From positions 1-5,510 of the forward strand of contig JAOZQX010000119.1 in the NCBI GenBank assembly GCA_029931995.1: a DNA stretch of 5,510 nt, in the 5' to 3' direction. This document shows, piece by piece, positions 1 through 5,268 of the stretch. The position numbers and the translations under genes were made by a program. The notes beneath the pieces were generated by a model that searched no databases, was not told the DNA's origin, and saw only the letters and a program-made list of their open reading frames with translations. Origin of the DNA: Bacteroidales bacterium. Lineage in GTDB: Bacteria; Bacteroidota; Bacteroidia; Bacteroidales; GCA-2711565. Within the stretch, counting starts at the first letter, position 1; each line of letters begins with the position of its first letter.

Positions 1-1152
1 TAAAACAATTAGTAGTGGATTTAAATCTGAAAAATCAAAGGTATTAGCCGTTAAATCATTGTAAACAGGCAGGAGTATTTCAACCACTAATAATGCTATC
101 GCAATGCTAAGTATGGCTGTTAATAATGATTCACTAATAAACTGACGGAAAAGCATTCCCTTATTAGCTCCAAATACTTTACGGATGCCTACTTCCATGG
201 CTCGTTTACTTGAGCGAGCTGTTGCCAAATTCACAAAATTTATGCAAGCAATAACCAGAATCAACAAAGCAATGGCTGAAAAAATATATACTTTGTTGGC
301 ATCTCCTTTTCTTCCAAACTCATGCATAATATCGGAATGAAGATGAATGGATAGTAAGGGTTGTAAGAATATACTAAAAGTTGATCCGTACTCTCGCATA
401 GTATCTCCCATATATTTTTCAACGATCTCTGCTATTTTTCTGTCAATTTCTTCTTCCGAGGCAGTCTCAGTTGTAAGGAGATAATTAAAGGTTGTAAACG
501 CGAAAAATGAACTATGTAATTGCCTCCCCCTTTCATTATCAAATAATGAAGAGTATGAAATAAAAACATCAAAATCGATATGAGAATTTTTGTTTGGATC
601 TTTGAAGACTCCGGTAACAGTAAAGGTTCTATTGTTGTTCCATTTTATGGTTTTCCCAATAGGATCTTCATTTCCAAAGTATTTTTTTGCCGTTGATTCG
701 CTAAAAACTAAAGAGTGAGGAAGGTATAAAGCCGTTTCTAAATTACCATAAACCTGCTCATAGTTAAATACTTCGAAGAAAGTTGAATCGGCATACATCA
801 TACGATCCTGATAAATTTGTTTATCACCATAGGTAAACAAAACAGAGGTTCTCAACTCGCGCAGGCGAGCATAATTTAGTACTTCAGGAATTTCGTTCAT
901 GGCAATTCGGCCAAGCGGGCCACCGGTAACAGCAGCTTGAAACTCATTACCACCCATCACACCTTCTAGACCTAAGCGGTAGATATGCTTTGAGTGATTG
1001 TGGTGCTTATCGAAACTGGTTTCGTTATATACATAAAATGAAATGAGTATAAAACAGGCCAGCCCGATTGAAAGACCCAAAATGTTTATGATTGAATAAA
1101 ATTTGTGATTGTATAAATTTCTAAAGGCAGTTTTAATGTAATTAATAATCAT
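1..1152 (-). CDS. FtsX/MacB-like ABC transporter permease, N-terminal part (runs off left edge)
   Basis: The minus-strand frame is open for 384 codons from an ATG at 1152 to the window edge, without a stop, so the C-terminal part is missing. It reads MIINYIKTAFRNLYNHKFYS at the start, then a first membrane segment at about residues 20-42. A periplasmic MacB-type core domain follows (about 45-275), including the family-typical stretch SESTAKKYFGNEDPIGKTI at 151-169. A second membrane segment lies at about 287-310 and a third near 341-363. The cytoplasmic loop between them carries VGIRKVFGANKGMLFRQF, which matches the RKVxGA loop of Bacteroidota FtsX permeases. Such proteins are usually near 800 residues with two FtsX domains and no ATPase domain, so about half is visible. 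They work with a separate ATPase in export, lipid or envelope-signal roles; the substrate cannot be read here. The start overlaps the end of the upstream carboxypeptidase gene by 11 nt, implying one operon and coupled translation. An in-frame TAA (1159-1161) just upstream fixes the start. Confidence 0.93.
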   Translation of the reverse strand, partial: MIINYIKTAFRNLYNHKFYSIINILGLSIGLACFILISFYVYNETSFDKHHNHSKHIYRLGLEGVMGGNEFQAAVTGGPLGRIAMNEIPEVLNYARLRELRTSVLFTYGDKQIYQDRMMYADSTFFEVFNYEQVYGNLETALYLPHSLVFSESTAKKYFGNEDPIGKTIKWNNNRTFTVTGVFKDPNKNSHIDFDVFISYSSLFDNERGRQLHSSFFAFTTFNYLLTTETASEEEIDRKIAEIVEKYMGDTMREYGSTFSIFLQPLLSIHLHSDIMHEFGRKGDANKVYIFSAIALLILVIACINFVNLATARSSKRAMEVGIRKVFGANKGMLFRQFISESLLTAILSIAIALLVVEILLPVYNDLTANTFDFSDLNPLLIVL

Positions 1153-1990
1153 GATTTTTTAAATTAGGTCCAACGTATCGAAAGTGCCAGGGTTCGGGCA
1201 TATAGCCTTCAATCTCAGCATTTTCTTTTGTGTATGATTGTTTAAATCCGAATTTGTGTGCATTTTCCTTAAGCCATTTTCCTTCAGGGGTTTGATCGAA
1301 AGAAAGGCTTAAAAGATCTTCGCGGTTTTCAGAAGTTAAATCAACTGTGGTGCCCAATTGATGTTCACTATGTGCCGGTTTGGCTGTTCCTATTTGATGA
1401 ATTCCTTTTCTGCTAATTGCTCTAAGATAGAGTGAACGCTGTTTTTCGACATCACGAAAAGCACTAACAAGTCTTAGATGAATCTTTTCAGAAGCAGCAG
1501 ATTCCAGCATTTTTATTAAAGCATTGTTTACTTCTTTTCTCAGATATTTAGGATAATCTTCTTCGTGATAATTCCAATTATGATCAACTAAAACCAAATC
1601 ATCAGGCTTATAATTAACCGCTAATGGATGCAGGATATCTACAATTTCCTCGCCAATTTTATAATTTCCATTCTCACTAAATTTTATATTCTGAATCAAT
1701 TCTGGAAAAGGAAAGTATATTATTTCGCTTCCTTCCTTCACTTCTACAATCCACGATCTTAAGGGTTTTAGCGTGTCCTTCAAAAGTGTGCCGAATACAA
1801 TTTCTTTATAGCTAAATAAAGGAAGAGAATCTTTAATAGTCAATCCACTATCAAGATATCCTGCTGTTTGATCTTTAAGAATAACCCATTCTTGTAGCTG
1901 ATTAACTTCTTGTTTTGTTTCTTGAGCAGTAAGAAACGGGCTTAGTAAACTAAGGACTGAAATGGCTGAAATTCTTATAATTGTATTCAT
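1142..1990 (-). CDS. Secreted zinc D,D-/L,D-carboxypeptidase, VanY/M15B family
   Basis: A 282-residue protein predicted to trim the stem peptide of peptidoglycan in the periplasm. Residues 1 to about 22 form a signal peptide (start MNTIIRISAISVLSLLSPF, then LTAQ) with no lipobox cysteine. The C-terminal half is a clear M15B peptidase: SAFRDVEKQ at 176-184, HSEHQLGTTVD at 207-217 (zinc ligands His210 and Asp217, spaced HxxxxxxD), and EPWHFRYVG at 266-274 (catalytic Glu266, zinc ligand His269). All key residues are present, so it should be active. Whether it removes D-Ala from pentapeptide (VanY) or tetrapeptide (LdcB/DacB) cannot be told from the motifs. Residues about 25-140 form an extra N-terminal region I do not recognise with certainty. 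I chose the ATG at 1990: the longer frame to 2029 begins with TTG, puts 13 residues before the signal peptide, and overlaps the likely promoter. Its 3' end overlaps the permease gene. Confidence 0.93.
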   Translation of the reverse strand: MNTIIRISAISVLSLLSPFLTAQETKQEVNQLQEWVILKDQTAGYLDSGLTIKDSLPLFSYKEIVFGTLLKDTLKPLRSWIVEVKEGSEIIYFPFPELIQNIKFSENGNYKIGEEIVDILHPLAVNYKPDDLVLVDHNWNYHEEDYPKYLRKEVNNALIKMLESAASEKIHLRLVSAFRDVEKQRSLYLRAISRKGIHQIGTAKPAHSEHQLGTTVDLTSENREDLLSLSFDQTPEGKWLKENAHKFGFKQSYTKENAEIEGYMPEPWHFRYVGPNLKNHDY

Positions 1991-1996
1991 TAAAAA

Positions 1997-2029
1997 CAAA
2001 TATAGAAATTTCAATCGTTGGTATTTCAA
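1997..2029 (-). promoter_or_regulatory. Putative promoter of the carboxypeptidase-permease operon
   Basis: Reading on the minus strand, TATATTTG (1997-2004) matches the Bacteroidota -7 element TAnnTTTG, and a TTG (2027-2029) lies 22 bp upstream of it, within the spacing known for Flavobacterium-type promoters. The G of the -7 box is only 6 nt from the ATG at 1990, so the predicted transcript would have almost no leader. Pattern match only; no transcript evidence. Confidence 0.5.
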
Positions 2030-2051
2030 TTAATAGACCAAGACTGAAATA
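2022..2051. repeat. Inverted repeat TATTTCA / TGAAATA around the carboxypeptidase promoter -33 region
   Basis: TATTTCA at 2022-2028 and its exact reverse complement TGAAATA at 2045-2051 are separated by 16 bp. The left arm overlaps the proposed TTG -33 element of the minus-strand promoter. The left arm belongs to TTTCAATT (2024-2031), the same 8-mer that starts the palindrome in front of the MarR gene. It could be a regulator site; in AT-rich DNA a 7-bp spaced repeat can also arise by chance. Confidence 0.3.
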
Positions 2052-2192
2052 TATTCGATCTACTATTTCTTTAAAAGGACTTTTAGGATTTAATAAAACT
2101 AATTACCTAATCAATCAATTTATTCATAATTATAATTATATATTTGGATTGTTTATCAAAATAGCTAACTTTAAGCGCTTTATAAAAAAACG

Positions 2193-2206
2193 GTTTCAAT
2201 TGAAAC
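2193..2206. promoter_or_regulatory. 14-bp perfect palindrome, candidate MarR operator
   Basis: GTTTCAATTGAAAC is its own reverse complement over all 14 bases. It ends 9 bp before the -7 box (2216-2223) of the plus-strand regulator gene, in the spacer between the -33 and -7 positions, where a bound dimer would block RNA polymerase. MarR proteins bind palindromes of about this size and commonly repress their own promoter. The assignment to this particular MarR is inference from position. Confidence 0.5.
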
Positions 2207-2215
2207 TATTATTGA

Positions 2216-2223
2216 TACCTTTG
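2216..2223 (+). promoter_or_regulatory. Putative -7 element of the MarR-family gene
   Basis: TACCTTTG fits the Bacteroidota -7 consensus TAnnTTTG and lies 43 bp before the ATG at 2267. No TTG -33 element is seen at 17-23 bp spacing; the nearest, inside the palindrome, is only 13 bp away. The promoter is therefore either weak or dependent on another factor, or the match is fortuitous. Confidence 0.4.
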
Positions 2224-2266
2224 TGATTTTTTGAATAGATAGAAAATTAACTATAATAATGCATGT

Positions 2267-2698
2267 ATGAAATATGAGTTTGAGAATTCGATAGGTATGC
2301 TCACCGCTTACATTTCGAAAGGTATCGGTCAGAAATTAGAAGAAAATTTTAAAGAAAAAGGATTCGATACTAGTCCCCTAGAGTGGACAGTTTTGTCATT
2401 TCTAGCCAATCATGAGTACTATACTCAAAGCGAATTGGTTGAAATTACAGGTAGAAACAAAGTATTTATTAAACGTTTAGTAGACACTCTTGAGAGTAAA
2501 AACTTTATTAAACGTCAAACTTTAGGTAATGACAAACGCCATAATAAAGTTCTTATTACAAGCAAGGGACGCGAACGATACCATACTTTATTAATCACAG
2601 TAGAATCGACGCTTGATGATGTTTTCTATGATTTTAACGAGATTGAAATTAATACCGTGATTCGATTACTCAAAAATGTTGCAAAAAATATTAAATAA
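2267..2698 (+). CDS. MarR-family transcriptional regulator
   Basis: A 143-residue protein, the usual size for MarR, predicted to act as a dimeric winged-helix repressor in the cytoplasm. Helix 1 (about 5-30) and the C-terminal helices (about 108-142) would form the dimer interface. The winged helix spans about 36-105: PLEWTVLSFLANH, then TQSELVEITGRNKVFIKRLV with the recognition helix (about 63-76), then the wing around GNDKRHNKVLITSKGRE (87-103), with the Asp-x-Arg pair typical of the family (Asp89, Arg91). The protein contains no cysteine, so it is not an OhrR-type thiol peroxide sensor; the ligand is unknown. The ATG at 2267 is used because the ATG at 2263 is in another frame and stops after four codons. 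No Shine-Dalgarno is seen. It is divergent from the carboxypeptidase-permease operon, a classic arrangement for MarR and its targets, and a perfect palindrome sits in its promoter. Confidence 0.93.
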   Translation: MKYEFENSIGMLTAYISKGIGQKLEENFKEKGFDTSPLEWTVLSFLANHEYYTQSELVEITGRNKVFIKRLVDTLESKNFIKRQTLGNDKRHNKVLITSKGRERYHTLLITVESTLDDVFYDFNEIEINTVIRLLKNVAKNIK

Positions 2699-2720
2699 CT
2701 CCATTTTTTTCTTTTACATT
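2699..2720. other. Short convergent junction, no hairpin terminator seen
   Basis: Only 22 bp separate the stop of the MarR gene from the stop of the oppositely oriented symporter gene. A T-run on the plus strand (2704-2710, followed by CTTTT) could help end the regulator transcript, but no GC stem precedes it. Transcripts from the two genes probably overlap at their 3' ends. Confidence 0.4.
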
Positions 2721-4070
2721 TCAAAAACTTGATTTTTTCTTAAGAATATCAAATACATACCTTAAAATAATAATTAATACAAAAAGATTAATCAGAATTA
2801 ATATTGCGTTTAAAATATCGGCTATACTCCATATGGTTTCTACTTTTAAGAATCCGAGTAATATTGCAAAGCTAAAAAACCATCTAAAGGTTTTCTTAAT
2901 ATTACCTCCCCATATAAAAACAAAACATTGCTCACCATAGAAACACCATGCGATTAGGGTAGAATAGCCAAATAGGAATGATGAAATTAAAATGAGTACA
3001 CCACCATATTCACCAAATTGAGTGCTAAAAGCTGCCGTCGTTAAGGCCGTTGAAGTTAAACCGCTGGTCCATACTCCTGTTATTAAAATAGCTATTATTG
3101 TTGCAGTAGAAACTACTGTGTCAATAAAAACACCGAACATACTTACTAAGCTTTGATGGTAAATATTATCCACTTTTGCAGCACTATACATAATGGGTGA
3201 ACTTCCCGATCCTGCTTCATTCGAGTAAAAACCTCTTGCTATACCATACCGAATCACCATCATGACAGTTGCTCCGGCAAATCCTCCACTTACACTACTG
3301 CTTGTGAAAGCATTCTCCAGAACAAGTGAAAATACATCTGCTAAGAGACTAAATTTGGATATAATAATTGTTAAAATAAGTGTAATATAAATAATGACCA
3401 TCAGAGGAGTAACTTTTTCAAGTACCCTTGCAATTGTTTTCAGCCCGCCTATAATAACGATCCATGTTAGAATGGCAAGAATAATACAGAACGGAAGTTG
3501 TTCGGGCATCCAGGCCGGTATCCAGGAAGTGTTGATTATAGAAGCGGCAGCCAAAGAGATTGAATTGGACTGAACCAAGGAAGTGCCAAAAAGTGTTTTA
3601 AGTCCCATGGCAAGTGCAAAGGTTATTGCCAGCCATTTTATCTTTAATACTTTTTGAATATAATACATGGGGCCGCCACTGTAGGTCCCATCTTTTCCTT
3701 TTTCTCTGTACTTGAGTGCTAATATAGTTTCAACAAAAACGATGATCATTCCTATGAATGCACCAAGCCACATCCAGAATAAAGCACCCGGGCCTCCCAT
3801 AAAAACAGCGGTTGCAGCGCCTGCTAAATTTCCATTGCCAATCATCCCTCCTAATGCTCCAAACAGCGATTGAATCGGTGAAATATTCCCTTTTCCAGAT
3901 CCTCGTCTGGTTCTATAAGTTAATTTAGCAGCCTTGAAAATTTTATTGAATTGCAGCCCTTTTAATCGAATGGTGAAGTAAATACCAATCGAAAACAATA
4001 CAATTAGCATTGGATAAACCCAAATCCAACTGGCTACATCTTGTATTAAAACACCTACCCTGTCAAACAT
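2721..4070 (-). CDS. Sodium:alanine/glycine symporter (AGCS family)
   Basis: A complete 449-residue inner-membrane transporter that takes up alanine, glycine or a similar small amino acid with sodium. About ten to eleven hydrophobic segments are visible, among them about 15-35, 95-118, 146-160, 192-210, 222-242, 310-333, 355-378, 397-408 and 416-440. Family landmarks are in order: GNGNLAGAATAVFMGGPGAL at 78-97 followed by FWMWLGAF, YSGGPMYYI at 130-138, and ARGFYSNEAGSGSSPIM at 278-294. These match the AGCS forms GTGNIAGVATA..GGPGAxFWMW and GxFSNEAGxGSAP. The first motif has Asn79 where Thr is usual, and the last has Ser-Ser for the usual Ser-Ala, so the substrate may not be exactly alanine. 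The length is normal for the family and there is no frameshift. The ATG at 4070 is followed by a normal N-terminal helix. The gene stands alone, convergent with the regulator gene, with a 251-bp gap upstream. Confidence 0.95.
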   Translation of the reverse strand: MFDRVGVLIQDVASWIWVYPMLIVLFSIGIYFTIRLKGLQFNKIFKAAKLTYRTRRGSGKGNISPIQSLFGALGGMIGNGNLAGAATAVFMGGPGALFWMWLGAFIGMIIVFVETILALKYREKGKDGTYSGGPMYYIQKVLKIKWLAITFALAMGLKTLFGTSLVQSNSISLAAASIINTSWIPAWMPEQLPFCIILAILTWIVIIGGLKTIARVLEKVTPLMVIIYITLILTIIISKFSLLADVFSLVLENAFTSSSVSGGFAGATVMMVIRYGIARGFYSNEAGSGSSPIMYSAAKVDNIYHQSLVSMFGVFIDTVVSTATIIAILITGVWTSGLTSTALTTAAFSTQFGEYGGVLILISSFLFGYSTLIAWCFYGEQCFVFIWGGNIKKTFRWFFSFAILLGFLKVETIWSIADILNAILILINLFVLIIILRYVFDILKKKSSF

Positions 4071-4181
4071 AATCAGTATGTATTAAATGGCTTGCGATGT
4101 AAAGGATTAGAAGATGGATGTAGAAATAATTTCTTGTAAAAAAAGGAATGAATTCGCATTATTCTAATCTTATTGAAAGAT

Positions 4182-4189
4182 CAAATTTA
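4182..4189 (-). promoter_or_regulatory. Possible -7 element for the symporter gene
   Basis: On the minus strand this reads TAAATTTG, a match to TAnnTTTG, about 110 bp before the symporter ATG. No TTG lies at 17-23 bp upstream, so the assignment is weak. If used, the mRNA would carry a leader of about 100 nt, in which I see no recognisable riboswitch. Confidence 0.3.
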
Positions 4190-4196
4190 GAAAAAC

Positions 4197-4209
4197 CTGT
4201 GAATCACAG
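4197..4209. repeat. Palindrome CTGTGA-A-TCACAG
   Basis: Two perfect 6-bp arms flank one central base. It lies 7 bp upstream of the possible -7 element (4182-4189) of the symporter, in the place where a regulator would touch the promoter. The half-sites resemble the TGTGA/TCACA arms of CRP sites, but CRP needs a 6-bp spacer and here it is 1 bp, so a CRP-family site is not supported. Operator or chance hairpin cannot be told apart. Confidence 0.35.
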
Positions 4210-4321
4210 ACTAAAGAATATTTAAAATTAAATGATTTATTGAGAGCTAATTTTTTAAGATTAATGAAATGGAATGGGGAAGTAGTAAAGATGAGCTTGG
4301 AAATTAATTAGTTATAAATTC

Positions 4322-4561
4322 CTAAACATTATCAAGCAAAAGGTTTTTTTTGATATTTTTATTTAGTGAATTATTTAGGGAGTCAATCACAAATATTTTT
4401 TCATCCATGTTTTGTTTGATCGGCTTACTTTCCTGAAATTCAACAGTGTTTTCTTTTGCCTGATCTTTTGCAATATTTGGGTTTTCAGCTCCCAGATAAG
4501 TAGCCAAGGCAAGTACAGTAATTTTAAAAAAGAATTTCAAACTAAAGAGTAAGGTTTCCAT
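4322..4561 (-). CDS. Small putative exported protein of unknown function
   Basis: A 79-residue frame from the ATG at 4561 to TAG at 4322. I do not recognise a family. The N-terminus (METLLFSLKFFFKITVLALA, then TYLGAENP) looks like a signal peptide or single membrane anchor with a possible cut after LGA near residue 24. The rest is hydrophilic and rich in Lys, Asn, Glu and Gln, without cysteines, and probably poorly ordered. It ends in Asn/Lys/Leu-rich sequence (DSLNNSLNKNIKKNLLLDN). The frame extends upstream to a GTG at 4600, but that would place 13 residues before the signal and overlap the promoter box, so the ATG is preferred. A TATATTTG box lies 15 nt upstream. Support is the signal-like N-terminus plus the promoter match and phased repeats upstream. 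It could still be a chance frame, since such Lys/Asn-rich frames occur in AT-rich DNA. Confidence 0.5.
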   Translation of the reverse strand: METLLFSLKFFFKITVLALATYLGAENPNIAKDQAKENTVEFQESKPIKQNMDEKIFVIDSLNNSLNKNIKKNLLLDNV

Positions 4562-4576
4562 AACAAATATTTTAAG

Positions 4577-4584
4577 CAAATATA
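4577..4584 (-). promoter_or_regulatory. Putative -7 element of the small exported-protein gene
   Basis: On the minus strand this is TATATTTG, the same octamer as in front of the carboxypeptidase gene, and a full match to TAnnTTTG. It ends 15 nt before the ATG at 4561. No TTG -33 element is found at the usual distance, which would fit a promoter needing an activator bound upstream, where the GTTA array lies. Confidence 0.4.
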
Positions 4585-4606
4585 AAGTGCTTAATTTCAC
4601 TCAGCT

Positions 4607-4672
4607 GTTAAGGGCTCGTTAATTAGTGTTACAAGATGTTAAAATATTACAGGAAGTGTTAATTAAAGGTTA
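4607..4672 (+). repeat. Helically phased GTTA array (six copies)
   Basis: GTTA occurs at 4607, 4618, 4628, 4638, 4658 and 4669, giving steps of 11, 10, 10, 20 and 11 bp, one or two turns of the helix each. Within this, AGTGTTA at 4625-4631 recurs exactly at 4655-4661, with GATGTTA at 4635-4641 between them. The array lies between the end of the quinone reductase gene and the promoter box of the small exported-protein gene, about 23-95 bp upstream of that box. Such face-of-helix direct repeats are typical of response-regulator sites; the binding protein is unknown. Confidence 0.45.
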
Positions 4673-4689
4673 AAGTCAGGTTTCAGATT

Positions 4690-5268
4690 TTAGTTTTGGG
4701 CTTTCCCAAAATACTCAATCTTTTTTAACCACTTTGTACGTTGAGTTTCAGTTGATTTTTTTACAGAACCGAGGGAAGTAATGCGTACAGGTTTTATACC
4801 GCAAAATTCCAATATGCCTTTTTTTATGGCATGGTGACCAGGTGCTTTGATAAACCAACGATAATACCAGATTGGACTATCCATTGTAACAATAATTCGG
4901 GCTGATTTTCCTGTCAATAATTTATCCCATAGCATGGAATTTTTTCTGTATTGGAAAGCAAATCCAGGAAGAAATGTACGGTCAATAAAACCTTTAACTA
5001 AAGCAGGAAAAGTTGCCCACCAATTGGGGTAAATAAAGACCAAATGATCAGCCCATTTTATAAGTTCTTGTGCCTTTACTAAATCGGGTTCTAATTCCTG
5101 ATTTCCACGATAACCTTCGCTAAAATTCAGTTCGAAATCCAATTCTCTTAGTTTCAATATTTCTATATTTCCTTTTGTAGATTCAGCCCCATTTTTGTAA
5201 GCATTTTTGAGATGCTCGCTAAAAGTATCTTTTATAGGATGCCCCTGAATGATGAGAATGTTTTTCAT
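4690..5268 (-). CDS. Flavodoxin-fold NAD(P)H:quinone oxidoreductase (KefF/MdaB/YwrO-like)
   Basis: A 192-residue soluble flavoprotein predicted to reduce quinones or related electrophiles by two electrons with NAD(P)H, avoiding semiquinone radicals. The N-terminus MKNILIIQGHPIKDTFSEHL is the first strand and flavin-phosphate loop of the Flavodoxin_2 family (His10, Thr15, Ser17). VFIYPNWWATFPALVKGFID at 77-96, followed by RTFLPGFAF, is the hallmark isoalloxazine-binding stretch with the WW pair. TMDSPIWYYRWF (128-139) and the APGHHAIKKGILEFCGI region (142-158) complete the family pattern. The length is standard. The ATG at 5268 is directly adjacent to the TAG of lon, so the two are almost certainly on one transcript with translation by re-initiation. 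No separate promoter is seen. A KefF-type partner antiporter is not in view; the exact substrate is not determined. Confidence 0.93.
   Translation of the reverse strand: MKNILIIQGHPIKDTFSEHLKNAYKNGAESTKGNIEILKLRELDFELNFSEGYRGNQELEPDLVKAQELIKWADHLVFIYPNWWATFPALVKGFIDRTFLPGFAFQYRKNSMLWDKLLTGKSARIIVTMDSPIWYYRWFIKAPGHHAIKKGILEFCGIKPVRITSLGSVKKSTETQRTKWLKKIEYFGKAQN

Larger units (their letters stand above)
1991..2266. other. Divergent intergenic control region
   Basis: This 276-bp non-coding stretch separates the minus-strand carboxypeptidase gene from the plus-strand MarR gene. It is strongly AT-rich, with a middle part (about 2100-2190) of A/T runs. The supported content is a minus-strand promoter match (1997-2029), a plus-strand -7 match (2216-2223), an inverted repeat (2022-2051) and a perfect palindrome (2193-2206). 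A second plus-strand TAnnTTTG match (TATATTTG, 2139-2146) lies about 120 bp before the MarR start but has no TTG at the right distance. The only open frame here starts with TTG and codes for low-complexity, Ile/Asn/Lys-rich sequence; I do not regard it as a gene. Confidence 0.7.
4071..4321. other. Non-coding gap upstream of the symporter gene
   Basis: This 251-bp AT-rich stretch holds the possible -7 box and the palindrome described separately. It also has a weak A/T inverted repeat (AAAATTA at 4224-4230 with TAATTTT at 4248-4254), downstream of the small minus-strand gene; a stem of A-T pairs only is not a convincing terminator. A 25-codon plus-strand frame (4148-4225) shows nothing protein-like. 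No RNA gene is recognised. Confidence 0.5.

Noticed and set aside
1991..2029. Thirteen-residue N-terminal extension of the carboxypeptidase
   Set aside because: The upstream start is TTG, the extension would precede a normal signal peptide, and it covers the best promoter match; the ATG at 1990 is preferred.
2139..2146. Second plus-strand TATATTTG box as MarR promoter
   Set aside because: No TTG lies at suitable spacing and it is about 120 bp from the gene, within an A/T run where such matches are expected by chance.
1981..2226. Plus-strand 81-codon open frame in the divergent gap
   Set aside because: It begins with TTG, overlaps the start of the carboxypeptidase gene and both promoter regions, and codes for low-complexity Ile/Asn/Lys-rich sequence as expected from AT-rich non-coding DNA.
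4197..4209. CRP-type site TGTGA/TCACA
   Set aside because: The spacer is 1 bp instead of 6, so a CRP/FNR-family dimer would not fit; kept only as an unassigned palindrome.
4148..4225. Plus-strand 25-codon frame with a purine-rich stretch in front
   Set aside because: The AAGGA-like run touches the ATG without spacing, the peptide has no recognisable property, and it lies across the palindrome and -7 box.
4224..4254. Terminator hairpin downstream of the small exported-protein gene
   Set aside because: The stem is seven A-T pairs with a 17-bp loop and no GC core.
4562..4600. GTG start extending the small exported protein by 13 residues
   Set aside because: It would bury the signal sequence and overlap the TATATTTG box; the first ATG gives a better N-terminus.
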